DNA from: JAKANM01 sp964356495
Lineage (GTDB): Bacteria; Patescibacteriota; Patescibacteriia; Magasanikbacterales; GWA2-37-8
DNA: 30,571 nt
Direction of reading: 5' to 3'
NCBI GenBank assembly: GCA_964356495.1
Contig: CAYHHR010000009.1
Coordinates: forward strand, 1 to 30,571
Shown: piece by piece, positions 22,683 through 30,335 of the stretch
Position numbering within the stretch: position 1 is the first letter of the stretch
How the letters are laid out: each line of letters starts with the position of its first letter
The notes under the pieces: model-generated
What the model saw: the letters and a program-made list of their open reading frames with translations, nothing else
Told to the model about the DNA's origin: nothing
The model's database searches: none
Program-made: the position numbers and the translations under genes

Positions 22683-24383
22683 TTACAAATACAATTTCTC
22701 AATATATTCCCGAAGCATTCTGGTAGTGTTAAAATTACTCAATACCATTCGTCGTGAATTTCTCATATTTTCCTCCCACTGAGCCGGAATGCCATTGGAA
22801 TCTATGTTGTAGTACAAGGGCGCGACGTATTTTTCCAGTGTTTTCATAAGATCGGCCGTAACATTCTCATTTTCAATCAGCCAACCTTTGCCTCGCATTT
22901 CAATCTCATCTATCCAACCATCTCTTGTGGATATGGGTAAGACGCCGTTGATGGCTGCCTTCATGCCGGAGGTACCGCTCGCCTCGAAACCAACGATCGG
23001 CGTATTCAGCCAAGCGTCACACCCGGCAACGAGTAATTTAGCTATTTCAATATTATAACCCGGCAAGTACACAAGCACATCTTTAAGTTTACCCTCCGAC
23101 AACGATACTATCTCTTTCACCATACGCGCTCCCTTTTCATCGCCGGGATGCGGTCTGCCTGACATAATCAAACGAACCGGCCGTTCAGAATTTCTGCAAA
23201 TTTCCAGGATTTTAGGCAGGTCATCCAAAATTGCCAGCGGTCTTTTGTAGGAAACTATCCGCCTGGCCCATCCAAGCAATAGATGGTTGGCAGACCAATC
23301 CTTGCCGGTCTTTTCTTTCACAAAATTCAATAGAGCCTGTTTTCTGGTTTGATGGATACGCCAAAGCTCTCCCGCTTTGCCGGAATCTTTTTTGATCATA
23401 TCCCACGTCTTAATATGAATCCCATTTGTGATGCCGATCATCGGGTGATCAGCCCAAATTTCTTTTGCTTTTTTCGCGTGTAATTTACTTACGGCGCTTA
23501 TCGTCCTCGACATTCGCAACGACATCATGGTCATGGAAAAAATACTGGACTCCTGCACCAGGCCCAGCTTAATCAATTCTGAAACCGGCACGCCCAAAGC
23601 CTCCGAATACTTAGAAAGCATTAACGCCACCAGGTCATTACTATAGACCTCATTGCCTGCCGGAACTAGCGTGTGATTTGTAAAAACCATGTGCTGGCGA
23701 GCAAACTGCGTGGCATCATTAAAATTTAAATGTCGTTTCTTCATCTGAAGATAAATAAGTTCCAGCGCCAGCATCGCCGAATGACCCTCGTTGATGTGAT
23801 AGATCGAAGGGTGTACGCGCATCGCCTCCAAAAATCTTTGCCCTCCAATTCCTATTACTATATTCTGTTTCAATCTGGTCTCCTTATCATTGGTATATAG
23901 TTTATCGGTAATAAGGCGATCGCTCGGGGTGTTCCCATCTAAATCCGTATCTAATAAAATCAGCCACGTCCCTTTTATAATTTTTTCCCACGCCTTAATC
24001 AAAACTTCCCTATCATAAAGCGGAACTTTTATAATTATCGGCTTTCCGCCGGAGTTCACAACCTGTTCAAACGAGGCCGGGCCGAGCCGTGAAACTCCCT
24101 TGGAAGCCTTCTCAGTATCGGTTTCATCGACATATCCCCGATGATAATATAGTCCCACCGCGACTAACGGCAATTTCTGATCTCCGGCCTCCTTTATCAG
24201 GTCGCCGGCCAGCACTCCGAGGCCGCCGGCAAATAGCGGCAACTTATCGTCAAGGGCATATTCAGCGCAAAAATAAGCAACCGGTCGGCCGATTAGATTT
24301 TTGTACTTTGATGTTTTTCGAAACTCCTCAAACCAAACCTGATCCGCGACCGGCGAAGAGGCGTCGCCCAAAATCTTATTCAT
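22683..24383 (-). CDS. glgP: Alpha-glucan (glycogen/maltodextrin) phosphorylase, GT35
   Basis: PLP-dependent enzyme releasing glucose-1-phosphate from alpha-1,4-glucan, 566 residues, the short bacterial type rather than the 800-residue GlgP/MalP. The N-terminal AYFCAEYALDDKLPLFAGGL and GDLIKEAGDQKLPLVAVGL, the central INEGHSAML and GITNGIHIKTW, and the PLP lysine segment EASGTSGMKAAINGV are all intact. Its ATG overlaps the glycogen synthase stop, so the synthesis and breakdown enzymes are coupled. The product would enter glycolysis through phosphoglucomutase, which is not in the window. Confidence 0.92.
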   Translation of the reverse strand: MNKILGDASSPVADQVWFEEFRKTSKYKNLIGRPVAYFCAEYALDDKLPLFAGGLGVLAGDLIKEAGDQKLPLVAVGLYYHRGYVDETDTEKASKGVSRLGPASFEQVVNSGGKPIIIKVPLYDREVLIKAWEKIIKGTWLILLDTDLDGNTPSDRLITDKLYTNDKETRLKQNIVIGIGGQRFLEAMRVHPSIYHINEGHSAMLALELIYLQMKKRHLNFNDATQFARQHMVFTNHTLVPAGNEVYSNDLVALMLSKYSEALGVPVSELIKLGLVQESSIFSMTMMSLRMSRTISAVSKLHAKKAKEIWADHPMIGITNGIHIKTWDMIKKDSGKAGELWRIHQTRKQALLNFVKEKTGKDWSANHLLLGWARRIVSYKRPLAILDDLPKILEICRNSERPVRLIMSGRPHPGDEKGARMVKEIVSLSEGKLKDVLVYLPGYNIEIAKLLVAGCDAWLNTPIVGFEASGTSGMKAAINGVLPISTRDGWIDEIEMRGKGWLIENENVTADLMKTLEKYVAPLYYNIDSNGIPAQWEENMRNSRRMVLSNFNTTRMLREYIEKLYL

Positions 24384-25918
24384 TTTAGATTAAGTATACT
24401 CTTTAAAATTGAAGATAATTTATTTCCGCCGCCTTTATTATGAATGTTGCGGAGGTACCAATTTTCATATTCTCGAGCTACATGATCCCAGGAAAAATCT
24501 TCGTCTAGACAATTTTCCACCAGTTTCAACCATAGGCTTTTTTGCTTGTATATCGTCCACGCGCCGACTATCGCGCCGTATAGATCCCACGCGTTCTTTT
24601 TGTTAAATGAAAAACCGTTACCTTTTGCCTTGGCCGGATCAAAATCACTGATTATATCCTTCAATCCTCCGGTTTTGCGGACCAGCGGGACGGCGCCGTA
24701 CCGTAGCGCCTCCAGAGCCACGATTCCACCCGGCTCAAATATACTTGGCATCAGTATTATATCAGCGCCCGCAAAAATCTTTCTAGGCATGAGAAAGTCC
24801 GGTAATAGATGAAGTGAAACATGTTCAGGAAACTTGTCCCTTAGCTGGGTCAATTGAATTTTGAAGGCTTCATCTCCGCCGCCAAGAAAAATAAATTGAA
24901 GTTCCAACTGCGCGTCGAGAAGATGCGGCAAAACTTCGATTAATAAATCCAAGCCCTTTTGAGCGGTCAAGCGGCCAACATAAGCCAGCAAACAACTATT
25001 CGGCTTAATTGGCAGAGAAAATTCCCGCTGTAGCTCCGCTTTATTAAAGGGCCGCAATTTAACAAAGGTTTTTTTGGAAAAACGTTTTTTTATGGATAAA
25101 TCCGTTTCCGGATTAAATTCGTCGGTATCAATGCCGTTAAGTATGCCGCTTAGCTTGCCGCGAACCGCCAATAATGTTTCGAGAAGCCCCTCTGAGTACT
25201 CCGGGGTCAACACTTCGATCGCATGGGTAGGACTCACCGTCGTGATGGCGTCCGCGGAAAGTAGCCCCCGTTTCAGCGCGTTTTGCTTTTGTAGTTCAGG
25301 CGAAGTTAGGAGAGCCAGCGGCGACAGCCCGTCATCATGGTGTTCTTTGGCTGCAAATTTAAAATCCCAGTTACCCTGAAACTTAAAGTTGTGCACAGTC
25401 AAAAGCAGAGGAATCCTGCCTAAAATTTTGTTGTAACGGTCGGTTTTTTTCACCAAGTCAATAAAGTACGACGCGTGCCAATCATGACAGTGAATAACAT
25501 CGGGCCACCAGCCATCCTCGCCTTTTTCTTTTTCGCGAAGCAGCCACTCGATGCATCCTTTTGAAAGCAGCGCGAAGCGAATATGATCATCCGCGTAACC
25601 AAAAACATTGGCGCGCAACTCGTAATACTCTTTATTTTCCAGAAAATAAACGTCGGCATTTTTAGCATCCCCGCGCAGGTACTTTACATTACAAACCAAA
25701 AAACTTTTTTCATCACCATCGATGCCGACCTGAAGCTTTTCGGCCACCGTCTTTAATTTCCTACCTTCCAAACTTTTTGTAACACCGTATAGCGGCGTAA
25801 AAATTCGCACATCGTGACCACGCTTCTTCAGCGCGCGGGACAAAAAAAACATCACCTGCGACAGCCCCCCGACTGACACGAATGGCGCGACTTCCGCCGA
25901 TATAAAAAGGATTTTCAT
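24380..25918 (-). CDS. glgA: Glycogen/starch synthase, GT5
   Basis: 512 residues, GT-B fold. The N-terminal KILFISAEVAPFVSVGGLSQV, LTVHNFKFQGNW, GILNGIDTDEFNP and the C-terminal EPGGIVALEALRYGAVPLVR with KTGGLKDII are characteristic. It extends alpha-1,4-glucan from a nucleotide-glucose donor. Odd point: the KXGGL donor-binding motif reads S-V-G-G-L, with serine at residue 15 where the lysine is normally found, so donor use or activity may differ. No ADP-glucose pyrophosphorylase or branching enzyme is in the window. A TATATT box 6 bases before the ATG suggests an internal leaderless promoter. Confidence 0.92.
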   Translation of the reverse strand: MKILFISAEVAPFVSVGGLSQVMFFLSRALKKRGHDVRIFTPLYGVTKSLEGRKLKTVAEKLQVGIDGDEKSFLVCNVKYLRGDAKNADVYFLENKEYYELRANVFGYADDHIRFALLSKGCIEWLLREKEKGEDGWWPDVIHCHDWHASYFIDLVKKTDRYNKILGRIPLLLTVHNFKFQGNWDFKFAAKEHHDDGLSPLALLTSPELQKQNALKRGLLSADAITTVSPTHAIEVLTPEYSEGLLETLLAVRGKLSGILNGIDTDEFNPETDLSIKKRFSKKTFVKLRPFNKAELQREFSLPIKPNSCLLAYVGRLTAQKGLDLLIEVLPHLLDAQLELQFIFLGGGDEAFKIQLTQLRDKFPEHVSLHLLPDFLMPRKIFAGADIILMPSIFEPGGIVALEALRYGAVPLVRKTGGLKDIISDFDPAKAKGNGFSFNKKNAWDLYGAIVGAWTIYKQKSLWLKLVENCLDEDFSWDHVAREYENWYLRNIHNKGGGNKLSSILKSILNLK

Positions 25919-25924
25919 ATAATT

Positions 25925-25930
25925 AATATA
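25925..25930 (-). promoter_or_regulatory. Extended -10 box before glgA
   Basis: TATATT preceded by TGG on the minus strand, 6 bases from the ATG and within the 25-base gap after the amylase gene. The -35 is weak, as expected for an extended -10 promoter. Confidence 0.45.
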
Positions 25931-25943
25931 CCATAAAATGCCC

Positions 25944-27146
25944 CTACCGACCAGCCTTTTTCATACTAATCATCTTCCTATAGTAATCAAACATCTTTTG
26001 GTCAATATTCCCCCACGGCATGATCGGGCGGATGGCCAAATCGCCATGTTCCTTATCGCCATAAACCTTAATTTTCCTCGATTGCGCTTGCTTTAAACCA
26101 GCTTCATTCCCATAGAGGATCATTTCGGGCTGATTTAGACTAAACTGCCAGCGAACTACTTTTTGTAATTCCTCGACATTATTCTTGAGTAAAAAGATAA
26201 AGCGATCATGGTCGGCGTTATCTAGCAATGAAATCAGACTAAAATTTTTAGGATATGACCAAAAATGAACGCGCAGAATAAAATTCAGCAACCACAATGG
26301 CTTAAACCATCTTTTTTTGACAAAAAATGACTTCGCCATGTCTCTGCAGAAAAAATCAAAAACGCCATCCAAATAACGGACATACTGCAGCTGAAGAAAA
26401 AATGAAGTATTTAATCCCGCCTGTGACAAAATGTACATCAGATATTTATTTTTGATTTGAAGAGTTTTGATCTCCCGCCTCCGGATCAGGCCTTTGACAG
26501 CTTCACCGATCAGGACCGCGTCGGGATTTTTTTCTTTGACCGCCGCTCGCAATTCACGATGAAAGCTGTTTGGCACTCCAATAATATGATCCAGTCTAAA
26601 CCCGTCAAATCCTATCTGTAACCAATACAAAGCGGCGTCAACTATGTGTTTCCGGACTTCTATATTATCAAGGTTAAGTTTTGGCAGATCCGGAAACACC
26701 AAAAAAGTCATATATTCATCCGGCCACTTGCTAAATTTAAACCAATCACGGTACTTGCTGTTGGGATTTTCACGGGCATCCATAAAATATGGATGCCGGC
26801 TGGAAACATGGTTGATGACAAGATCCATGATTATCCTGATATTTTTTCGATGAGCCTTCTCTAAAAGTTCCTTCACGATCTCAATCGTTCCGAAATGCTG
26901 ATCGACGGTGAAAAAATCAGTTACGTGGTAGCCATGGTATGCCGATGTCGATTGAAATGGCGACAAAAGAATAGTGTTGACACCCAAATTCCGCAGGTAA
27001 TCTAATTTATCGATAACACCTTGAAGATTACCGCCACAAAAAACCGGTTTAAGATAATCAGAATCCAGCCACGGCTCACCCTTGCCACGGGCGAAACGGT
27101 CGATCAAAATATTATAAATTATCGCGTCTTTTAGCCAGTTATTCAT
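25944..27146 (-). CDS. GH13 alpha-amylase family enzyme, cytoplasmic
   Basis: 400 residues without a signal peptide. The four GH13 regions are visible: I DLVINH, II GFDGFRLDHI (nucleophile Asp), III VLIGEAVKG (acid/base Glu) and IV LDNADHDR (transition-state Asp). The start IIYNILIDRFARGKG and the GNLQGVIDKLDYLRNLGVN segment are as in maltodextrin-acting enzymes. It probably trims or transfers alpha-1,4-glucans alongside the phosphorylase and synthase. The C-terminal beta domain is short or missing. It heads a three-gene glucan operon; an operator-like dyad sits just upstream. Confidence 0.88.
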   Translation of the reverse strand: MNNWLKDAIIYNILIDRFARGKGEPWLDSDYLKPVFCGGNLQGVIDKLDYLRNLGVNTILLSPFQSTSAYHGYHVTDFFTVDQHFGTIEIVKELLEKAHRKNIRIIMDLVINHVSSRHPYFMDARENPNSKYRDWFKFSKWPDEYMTFLVFPDLPKLNLDNIEVRKHIVDAALYWLQIGFDGFRLDHIIGVPNSFHRELRAAVKEKNPDAVLIGEAVKGLIRRREIKTLQIKNKYLMYILSQAGLNTSFFLQLQYVRYLDGVFDFFCRDMAKSFFVKKRWFKPLWLLNFILRVHFWSYPKNFSLISLLDNADHDRFIFLLKNNVEELQKVVRWQFSLNQPEMILYGNEAGLKQAQSRKIKVYGDKEHGDLAIRPIMPWGNIDQKMFDYYRKMISMKKAGR

Positions 27147-27152
27147 TTTTTT

Positions 27153-27176
27153 ATATTACCTAGATTCTGGAATCTA
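27153..27176 (-). promoter_or_regulatory. -10 box with perfect dyad (possible operator) before the amylase gene
   Basis: TAATAT (27153-27158) lies six bases from the ATG. A perfect inverted repeat TAGATTC-TG-GAATCTA (27161-27176) lies immediately upstream, between the expected -10 and -35. The 2-base centre suits a dimeric DNA-binding protein better than an RNA hairpin. The rest of 27177-27282 shows nothing recognisable. Confidence 0.45.
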
Positions 27177-27282
27177 AGTTATTTTATAAATCGAGCTCCG
27201 CATCGTGAACGATGTTAGAACCAGATTTATGAATGAAAATGAGTATATTTACATCCCAGATTTTGCGCCCTAGGCCAAGTTA

Positions 27283-27414
27283 TTATTTTGACTTCTCAAG
27301 TGACACTGAGCGGTATTTGCAATCGACAATAGCTTTATAGCCAAATTTTGTTAGAAAACTGATACCAGCGAGTGACGCACTGTTAGAAATTAAAACTTGA
27401 ATGTAATTTCTGTT
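27283..27414 (-). pseudogene. Possible remnant of a clan AA aspartic protease-like gene
   Basis: In a frame different from the gene just upstream, the segment NYIQVLISNSASLAGISFLT followed by KFGYKAIVDCKYRSVSLEK reads like the C-terminal end of a retropepsin-like protein (L-x-G-x-x-F-L, then a strand pair). No catalytic D-T-G part precedes it. It reads as the tail of a gene whose front part was deleted. The family match is from pattern memory and uncertain. Confidence 0.35.
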
Positions 27415-27679
27415 CAAAAGACCGTGCCATAGTTTCTGCAACATCAAAGCCAATTTTAACGACGTAAAATATTTTATTAGGGTGACTTTGTCGCGCCAAC
27501 ACCAATGCATCAGCGCCAGATGTTCCTAAATAGGCATCTTTACTCTCAATATCAATAGCCAAAAATTTACCACGTTCCTGTGGGTCATATTTTACTTTAA
27601 TCTGGTCATATATCCTCACTCCTTCTTCAGCAATTTTTTGGATATTGGCCTGTTTGATGAGTTCCTCACCATTGTTCAT
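27383..27679 (-). CDS. Small soluble protein (98 residues), DUF5678-like or similar
   Basis: Sequence runs MNNGEELIKQANIQKIAEEG, then GKFLAIDIESKDAYLG, DALVLARQSHPNKIFYVVKI and GFDVAETMARSF. This is the layout of small bacterial proteins that often sit beside aspartyl-protease-like genes, some annotated DUF5678; the exact family is uncertain. The last 10 or so residues (EQKLHSSFNF) look like out-of-frame sequence read after a deletion junction with the protease remnant at 27283-27414. It has its own strong promoter (27711-27739) and a roughly 25-base leader. Function unknown; a toxin-antitoxin-like pair is one possibility. Confidence 0.6.
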   Translation of the reverse strand: MNNGEELIKQANIQKIAEEGVRIYDQIKVKYDPQERGKFLAIDIESKDAYLGTSGADALVLARQSHPNKIFYVVKIGFDVAETMARSFEQKLHSSFNF

Positions 27680-27710
27680 ACACTCTAGTTAGAAGTAAGT
27701 TTATGGGGCA

Positions 27711-27739
27711 AGTATAACAAGAATTAAGAAAATTAACAA
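27711..27739 (-). promoter_or_regulatory. Promoter of the 98-residue gene
   Basis: TTGTTA (27734-27739), 17-base spacer, TATACT (27711-27716) with TG-n extension on the minus strand; predicted leader about 25 bases. Confidence 0.75.
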
Positions 27740-27774
27740 GCCTTCCAGTCCACCACTTACTATATATCTACTAT

Positions 27775-28259
27775 TTAAAAAACCAGTTTGTCGACCCAGG
27801 CAGGGACTTTGGGATTACTAACTTTGTCATATTGAGGCCAATACGGTTTGACATCGAGTATCGGTGTATTATTTAAAATATCTAAAAACCCTTGACCCTT
27901 AGGATATTATTCTCTCTGCCAACGAGTTCTACGGTTGACATCGCTATTCGGTTTGGCCGTTGTGGGCAACGGCAAGAAAAAATCCCTCCATATGGAACGT
28001 CGGTTCTTCCCTGAGGGTAATGGCGCAGATGACACCGCTCCTCCTTGTCCATCCAGTAGACCACGATGATATGCGAATACTCCTCGATCCCATCCAGGCC
28101 GGGCGCGTAATCCGTATTGATAATAATTTCCGAGACTACACTCTTCCAACCCGGGAGCGTTGGCCTTTCTACCATATTTTTCGCATGCCCCAACGCCTTG
28201 ATGGTAATCGAGCCATCCTCGTTTGTTTTGCCAAGAAATTTACAAAATTCAGTTTCCAT
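27775..28259 (-). pseudogene. trmO: tRNA (adenine N6)-methyltransferase TrmO-like, frameshifted
   Basis: TsaA/TrmO-type enzyme that methylates N6-threonylcarbamoyladenosine 37 in some tRNAs. The first frame (28259-27882, 125 codons) carries GLDGIEEYSHIIVVYWMD, GIFSCRCPQRPNRIAMSTVE and LRVKG, then stops. The rest of the conserved end continues in another frame: LDILNNTPILDVKPYWPQYD and VSNPKVPAWVDKLVF, ending at TAA 27775-27777. Joining the frames at the TTTTT run (about 27890-27896) restores a normal TrmO C-terminus (G-L-D...TP.LD.KPY). It is a one- or two-base indel in a homopolymer, either a sequencing error or a real lesion. It starts 5 bases after the membrane protein gene. Confidence 0.8.
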
Positions 28260-28264
28260 GTTTA

Positions 28265-28723
28265 TTAAAATTTCAGAAAATTAGCGATAAACAAAACGAC
28301 TCCGGCCCCAAGAAGACAGCCTGCCATTTTTCCGACGGCCGATTTTAGCATTGTTCTTTCTTCGGAAACCAATTGAAGTCGCAATTTTTCCGCCGAATAA
28401 CCCTCGAAGATCCCCGCGATCCCGTCGGTAATGGCATTACCAACGACGCCACCCAAAATTGCCCCCGCTACTCCGCCAAAATGACCGCCAAAGATTGCCA
28501 CTATTGCCAGGATGCCATTGTCTATTAATCCAAAGTATATGTCCGGCAGGGTGGATTGCAAACTAATCCTGAACGGCAGGAGAGAAAGTAGGCAAAGTAT
28601 TGCCAATAAAATCAGCGCTGGGCCAATCCAGTAACCGTCCTGAACAAGAAATATGCTAACCGCGCCGATTACGACGCAAAGTGTAAGAATGTTTAAAACG
28701 GCGAGAAAAAACCTTTTTTTCAT
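28265..28723 (-). CDS. Small integral membrane protein, four predicted helices
   Basis: 152 residues. Hydrophobic segments lie at about 5-26, 32-50, 63-103 (long, glycine-rich: FGGVAGAILGGVVGNAITDG) and 128-150. A short polar loop (YSAEKLRLQLVSEERT) precedes the last helix. I do not recognise the family; glycine-rich helices suggest tight packing as in small channels or transport-linked proteins. It is followed 5 bases later by trmO. A TATATT box 6 bases before the ATG predicts a leaderless transcript; a second arrangement (TTGTGA-16-TATAGT) a little upstream is also possible. Confidence 0.65.
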   Translation of the reverse strand: MKKRFFLAVLNILTLCVVIGAVSIFLVQDGYWIGPALILLAILCLLSLLPFRISLQSTLPDIYFGLIDNGILAIVAIFGGHFGGVAGAILGGVVGNAITDGIAGIFEGYSAEKLRLQLVSEERTMLKSAVGKMAGCLLGAGVVLFIANFLKF

Positions 28724-28729
28724 AACGTA

Positions 28730-28735
28730 AATATA
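28730..28735 (-). promoter_or_regulatory. -10 box before the membrane protein gene
   Basis: TATATT on the minus strand, six bases before the ATG, the same spacing as at the peroxiredoxin and glgA genes. Confidence 0.4.
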
Positions 28736-28823
28736 ACGACTATATTGTATATTTAATTTATCACAAAAACGGTTTTTTTAACAGAGTTCAAAATGGTTTG
28801 GCCTCAATTTTCCGATCAACACA

Positions 28824-28845
28824 AAACCGACCCATCGGTCGGTTT
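28824..28845 (-). terminator. Probable terminator of the AAA ATPase gene
   Basis: Perfect 9-bp stem AAACCGACC/GGTCGGTTT with a 4-base loop, about 40 bases after the ATPase stop on the minus strand; the arm runs into TTTTGTGTT. The stem is more GC-rich than its AT-rich neighbourhood. Confidence 0.55.
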
Positions 28846-28886
28846 GGTTTGGCTCCGATACTGGGATGAGTTTCTAACCTTTTTGG

Positions 28887-30335
28887 CTAAAATGGGCAAT
28901 ATTCACTTGCCGTCGGAGATTCAAGTACAGTAGTTGATGTTTCGGCTGGAAAAAGTGTCCTCATCTTCTCTATTGATTTTTTTAATTCATCATATTTCAC
29001 TTTTCCATTATCTTTTTGATGATGAATTTGATTTCTAATAAATGTATGTACGCTGACTTCGTTTGGGCTTCCTTTGTAAGGTGATTTTTTATCCTCTCCT
29101 TTATCGGTAACAAAAAAGTCGTTATCAAAAGCTTTTATTCCTTTATCATCGCCATTTATAAATTTTAATTCCTCATAAATCTCATTGTGGTATTCCTCTG
29201 TAGCCAAGTCAAAAGCTAAAAAATTTGTTTCATTGGCAGAAATATAAGGCAAAACTCTTTTTTTCATTTCTAAAATTTGTTGATCTTTACCTATAATATT
29301 GATTTTGACCAATTCGTTATGAGATAATTGTTTGATTAACAAAGGTGAGTGAGATGTTATAAAAATTTGAGTTTCTTTTGAAAATTCTAACAAAAATTCA
29401 ATAAATTTTTCCTGCAAAGTCGGATGTAGATGTAATTCTGGCTCATCAATTAAGATAATCAACTGTTTTCCACTTTGTTTGGCTAGATAAAAAGAATATA
29501 ATAATGAAAAAATCATTTCATATCCAGACCCTAGATTATCTAGTGAAATTTGTTGATTATTGTCCTTTCTCTTTGCAAAAAAAGCATTTTTAAACGGTGC
29601 GTAATTATCTAAAAAATCCAACTTAATACTAGAACCGCTAATCCCATGGAATTTTTTAATAGCGTTAGATAAAAAATTATTTTCTACTTTGTCTTTTTTT
29701 ATCTTCTCGTCCAAATCATCATTAAGATTGCTCGATGTAGTTTTTTTGACATACTGAAAACTAAAGTCTTCCATTAGTCTGTCAAATCTTGTTCTGTTAA
29801 AATTACCAGAACGAGTTTGGAATAATCGATTTTTATCTAAAAAAAGTACATCATTATCACTAAATCTTTTACCCTTAAAAGGGTTATTTACACTCACTCT
29901 TAAATCGGGACTGCTTTCCTTTGGTTTATTGGGATCTACGCTCATGAATTTTTGATCACTCACTACCATTGATGACAAGTAGGCCTTGCTTTCTTTTGAT
30001 CTAACTCCAGCCTCAAATGAAAATCCATTCGCCATAAATGACCCTTTTGGCATTGTACCGTCAACCTCAAAATTTTCTTTAGAATATATTTTTATAAATA
30101 CTTTTTCTGTAGGATTATTAAAATCATCGACAGAAAAATTTTCAGTTTTATATTCTAAAATCGGCAAAGCAAATGCGTCCAAAAGTGCAGTTTTACCACT
30201 TCCGTTTTCTCCCACAAACACATTAAGTCCAGAACCGTTATTAGTATTATCGGGTATATTGAAATTATCAATTTCAAAAATACTTTCAGAAGAAAATAGT
30301 CTAAAATTTTGAATTGTAATTTTCTTAATAAACAT
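28887..30335 (-). CDS. AAA ATPase (SMC/OLD-like) with C-terminal HEPN-like motif
   Basis: 482 residues. Walker A GENGSGKT is at 42-49, the ABC-type signature LGSGYEM at 268-274, Walker B LIILIDEPELHLHP at about 292-305, and the switch histidine in FITSHSPLL (H329). This is the RecF/OLD-like arrangement (PF13304 type). The C-terminal region (about 400-470) contains VSVHTFIRNQIHHQ: R434-N435...H439 fits the R-x4-6-H pattern of HEPN ribonucleases, with a helix after it. Such ATPase-effector proteins are common in phage defence. The start codon overlaps the stop of the upstream restriction gene by one base (TAATG). Codon use is clearly more AT-rich than the rest of the window, which suggests acquisition. 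Confidence 0.85.
   Translation of the reverse strand: MFIKKITIQNFRLFSSESIFEIDNFNIPDNTNNGSGLNVFVGENGSGKTALLDAFALPILEYKTENFSVDDFNNPTEKVFIKIYSKENFEVDGTMPKGSFMANGFSFEAGVRSKESKAYLSSMVVSDQKFMSVDPNKPKESSPDLRVSVNNPFKGKRFSDNDVLFLDKNRLFQTRSGNFNRTRFDRLMEDFSFQYVKKTTSSNLNDDLDEKIKKDKVENNFLSNAIKKFHGISGSSIKLDFLDNYAPFKNAFFAKRKDNNQQISLDNLGSGYEMIFSLLYSFYLAKQSGKQLIILIDEPELHLHPTLQEKFIEFLLEFSKETQIFITSHSPLLIKQLSHNELVKINIIGKDQQILEMKKRVLPYISANETNFLAFDLATEEYHNEIYEELKFINGDDKGIKAFDNDFFVTDKGEDKKSPYKGSPNEVSVHTFIRNQIHHQKDNGKVKYDELKKSIEKMRTLFPAETSTTVLESPTASEYCPF

Noticed and set aside
28724..28886. Extra gene in the gap before the AAA ATPase stop
   Set aside because: No supportable open frame; the gap holds the terminator-like hairpin and the upstream region of the membrane protein gene.
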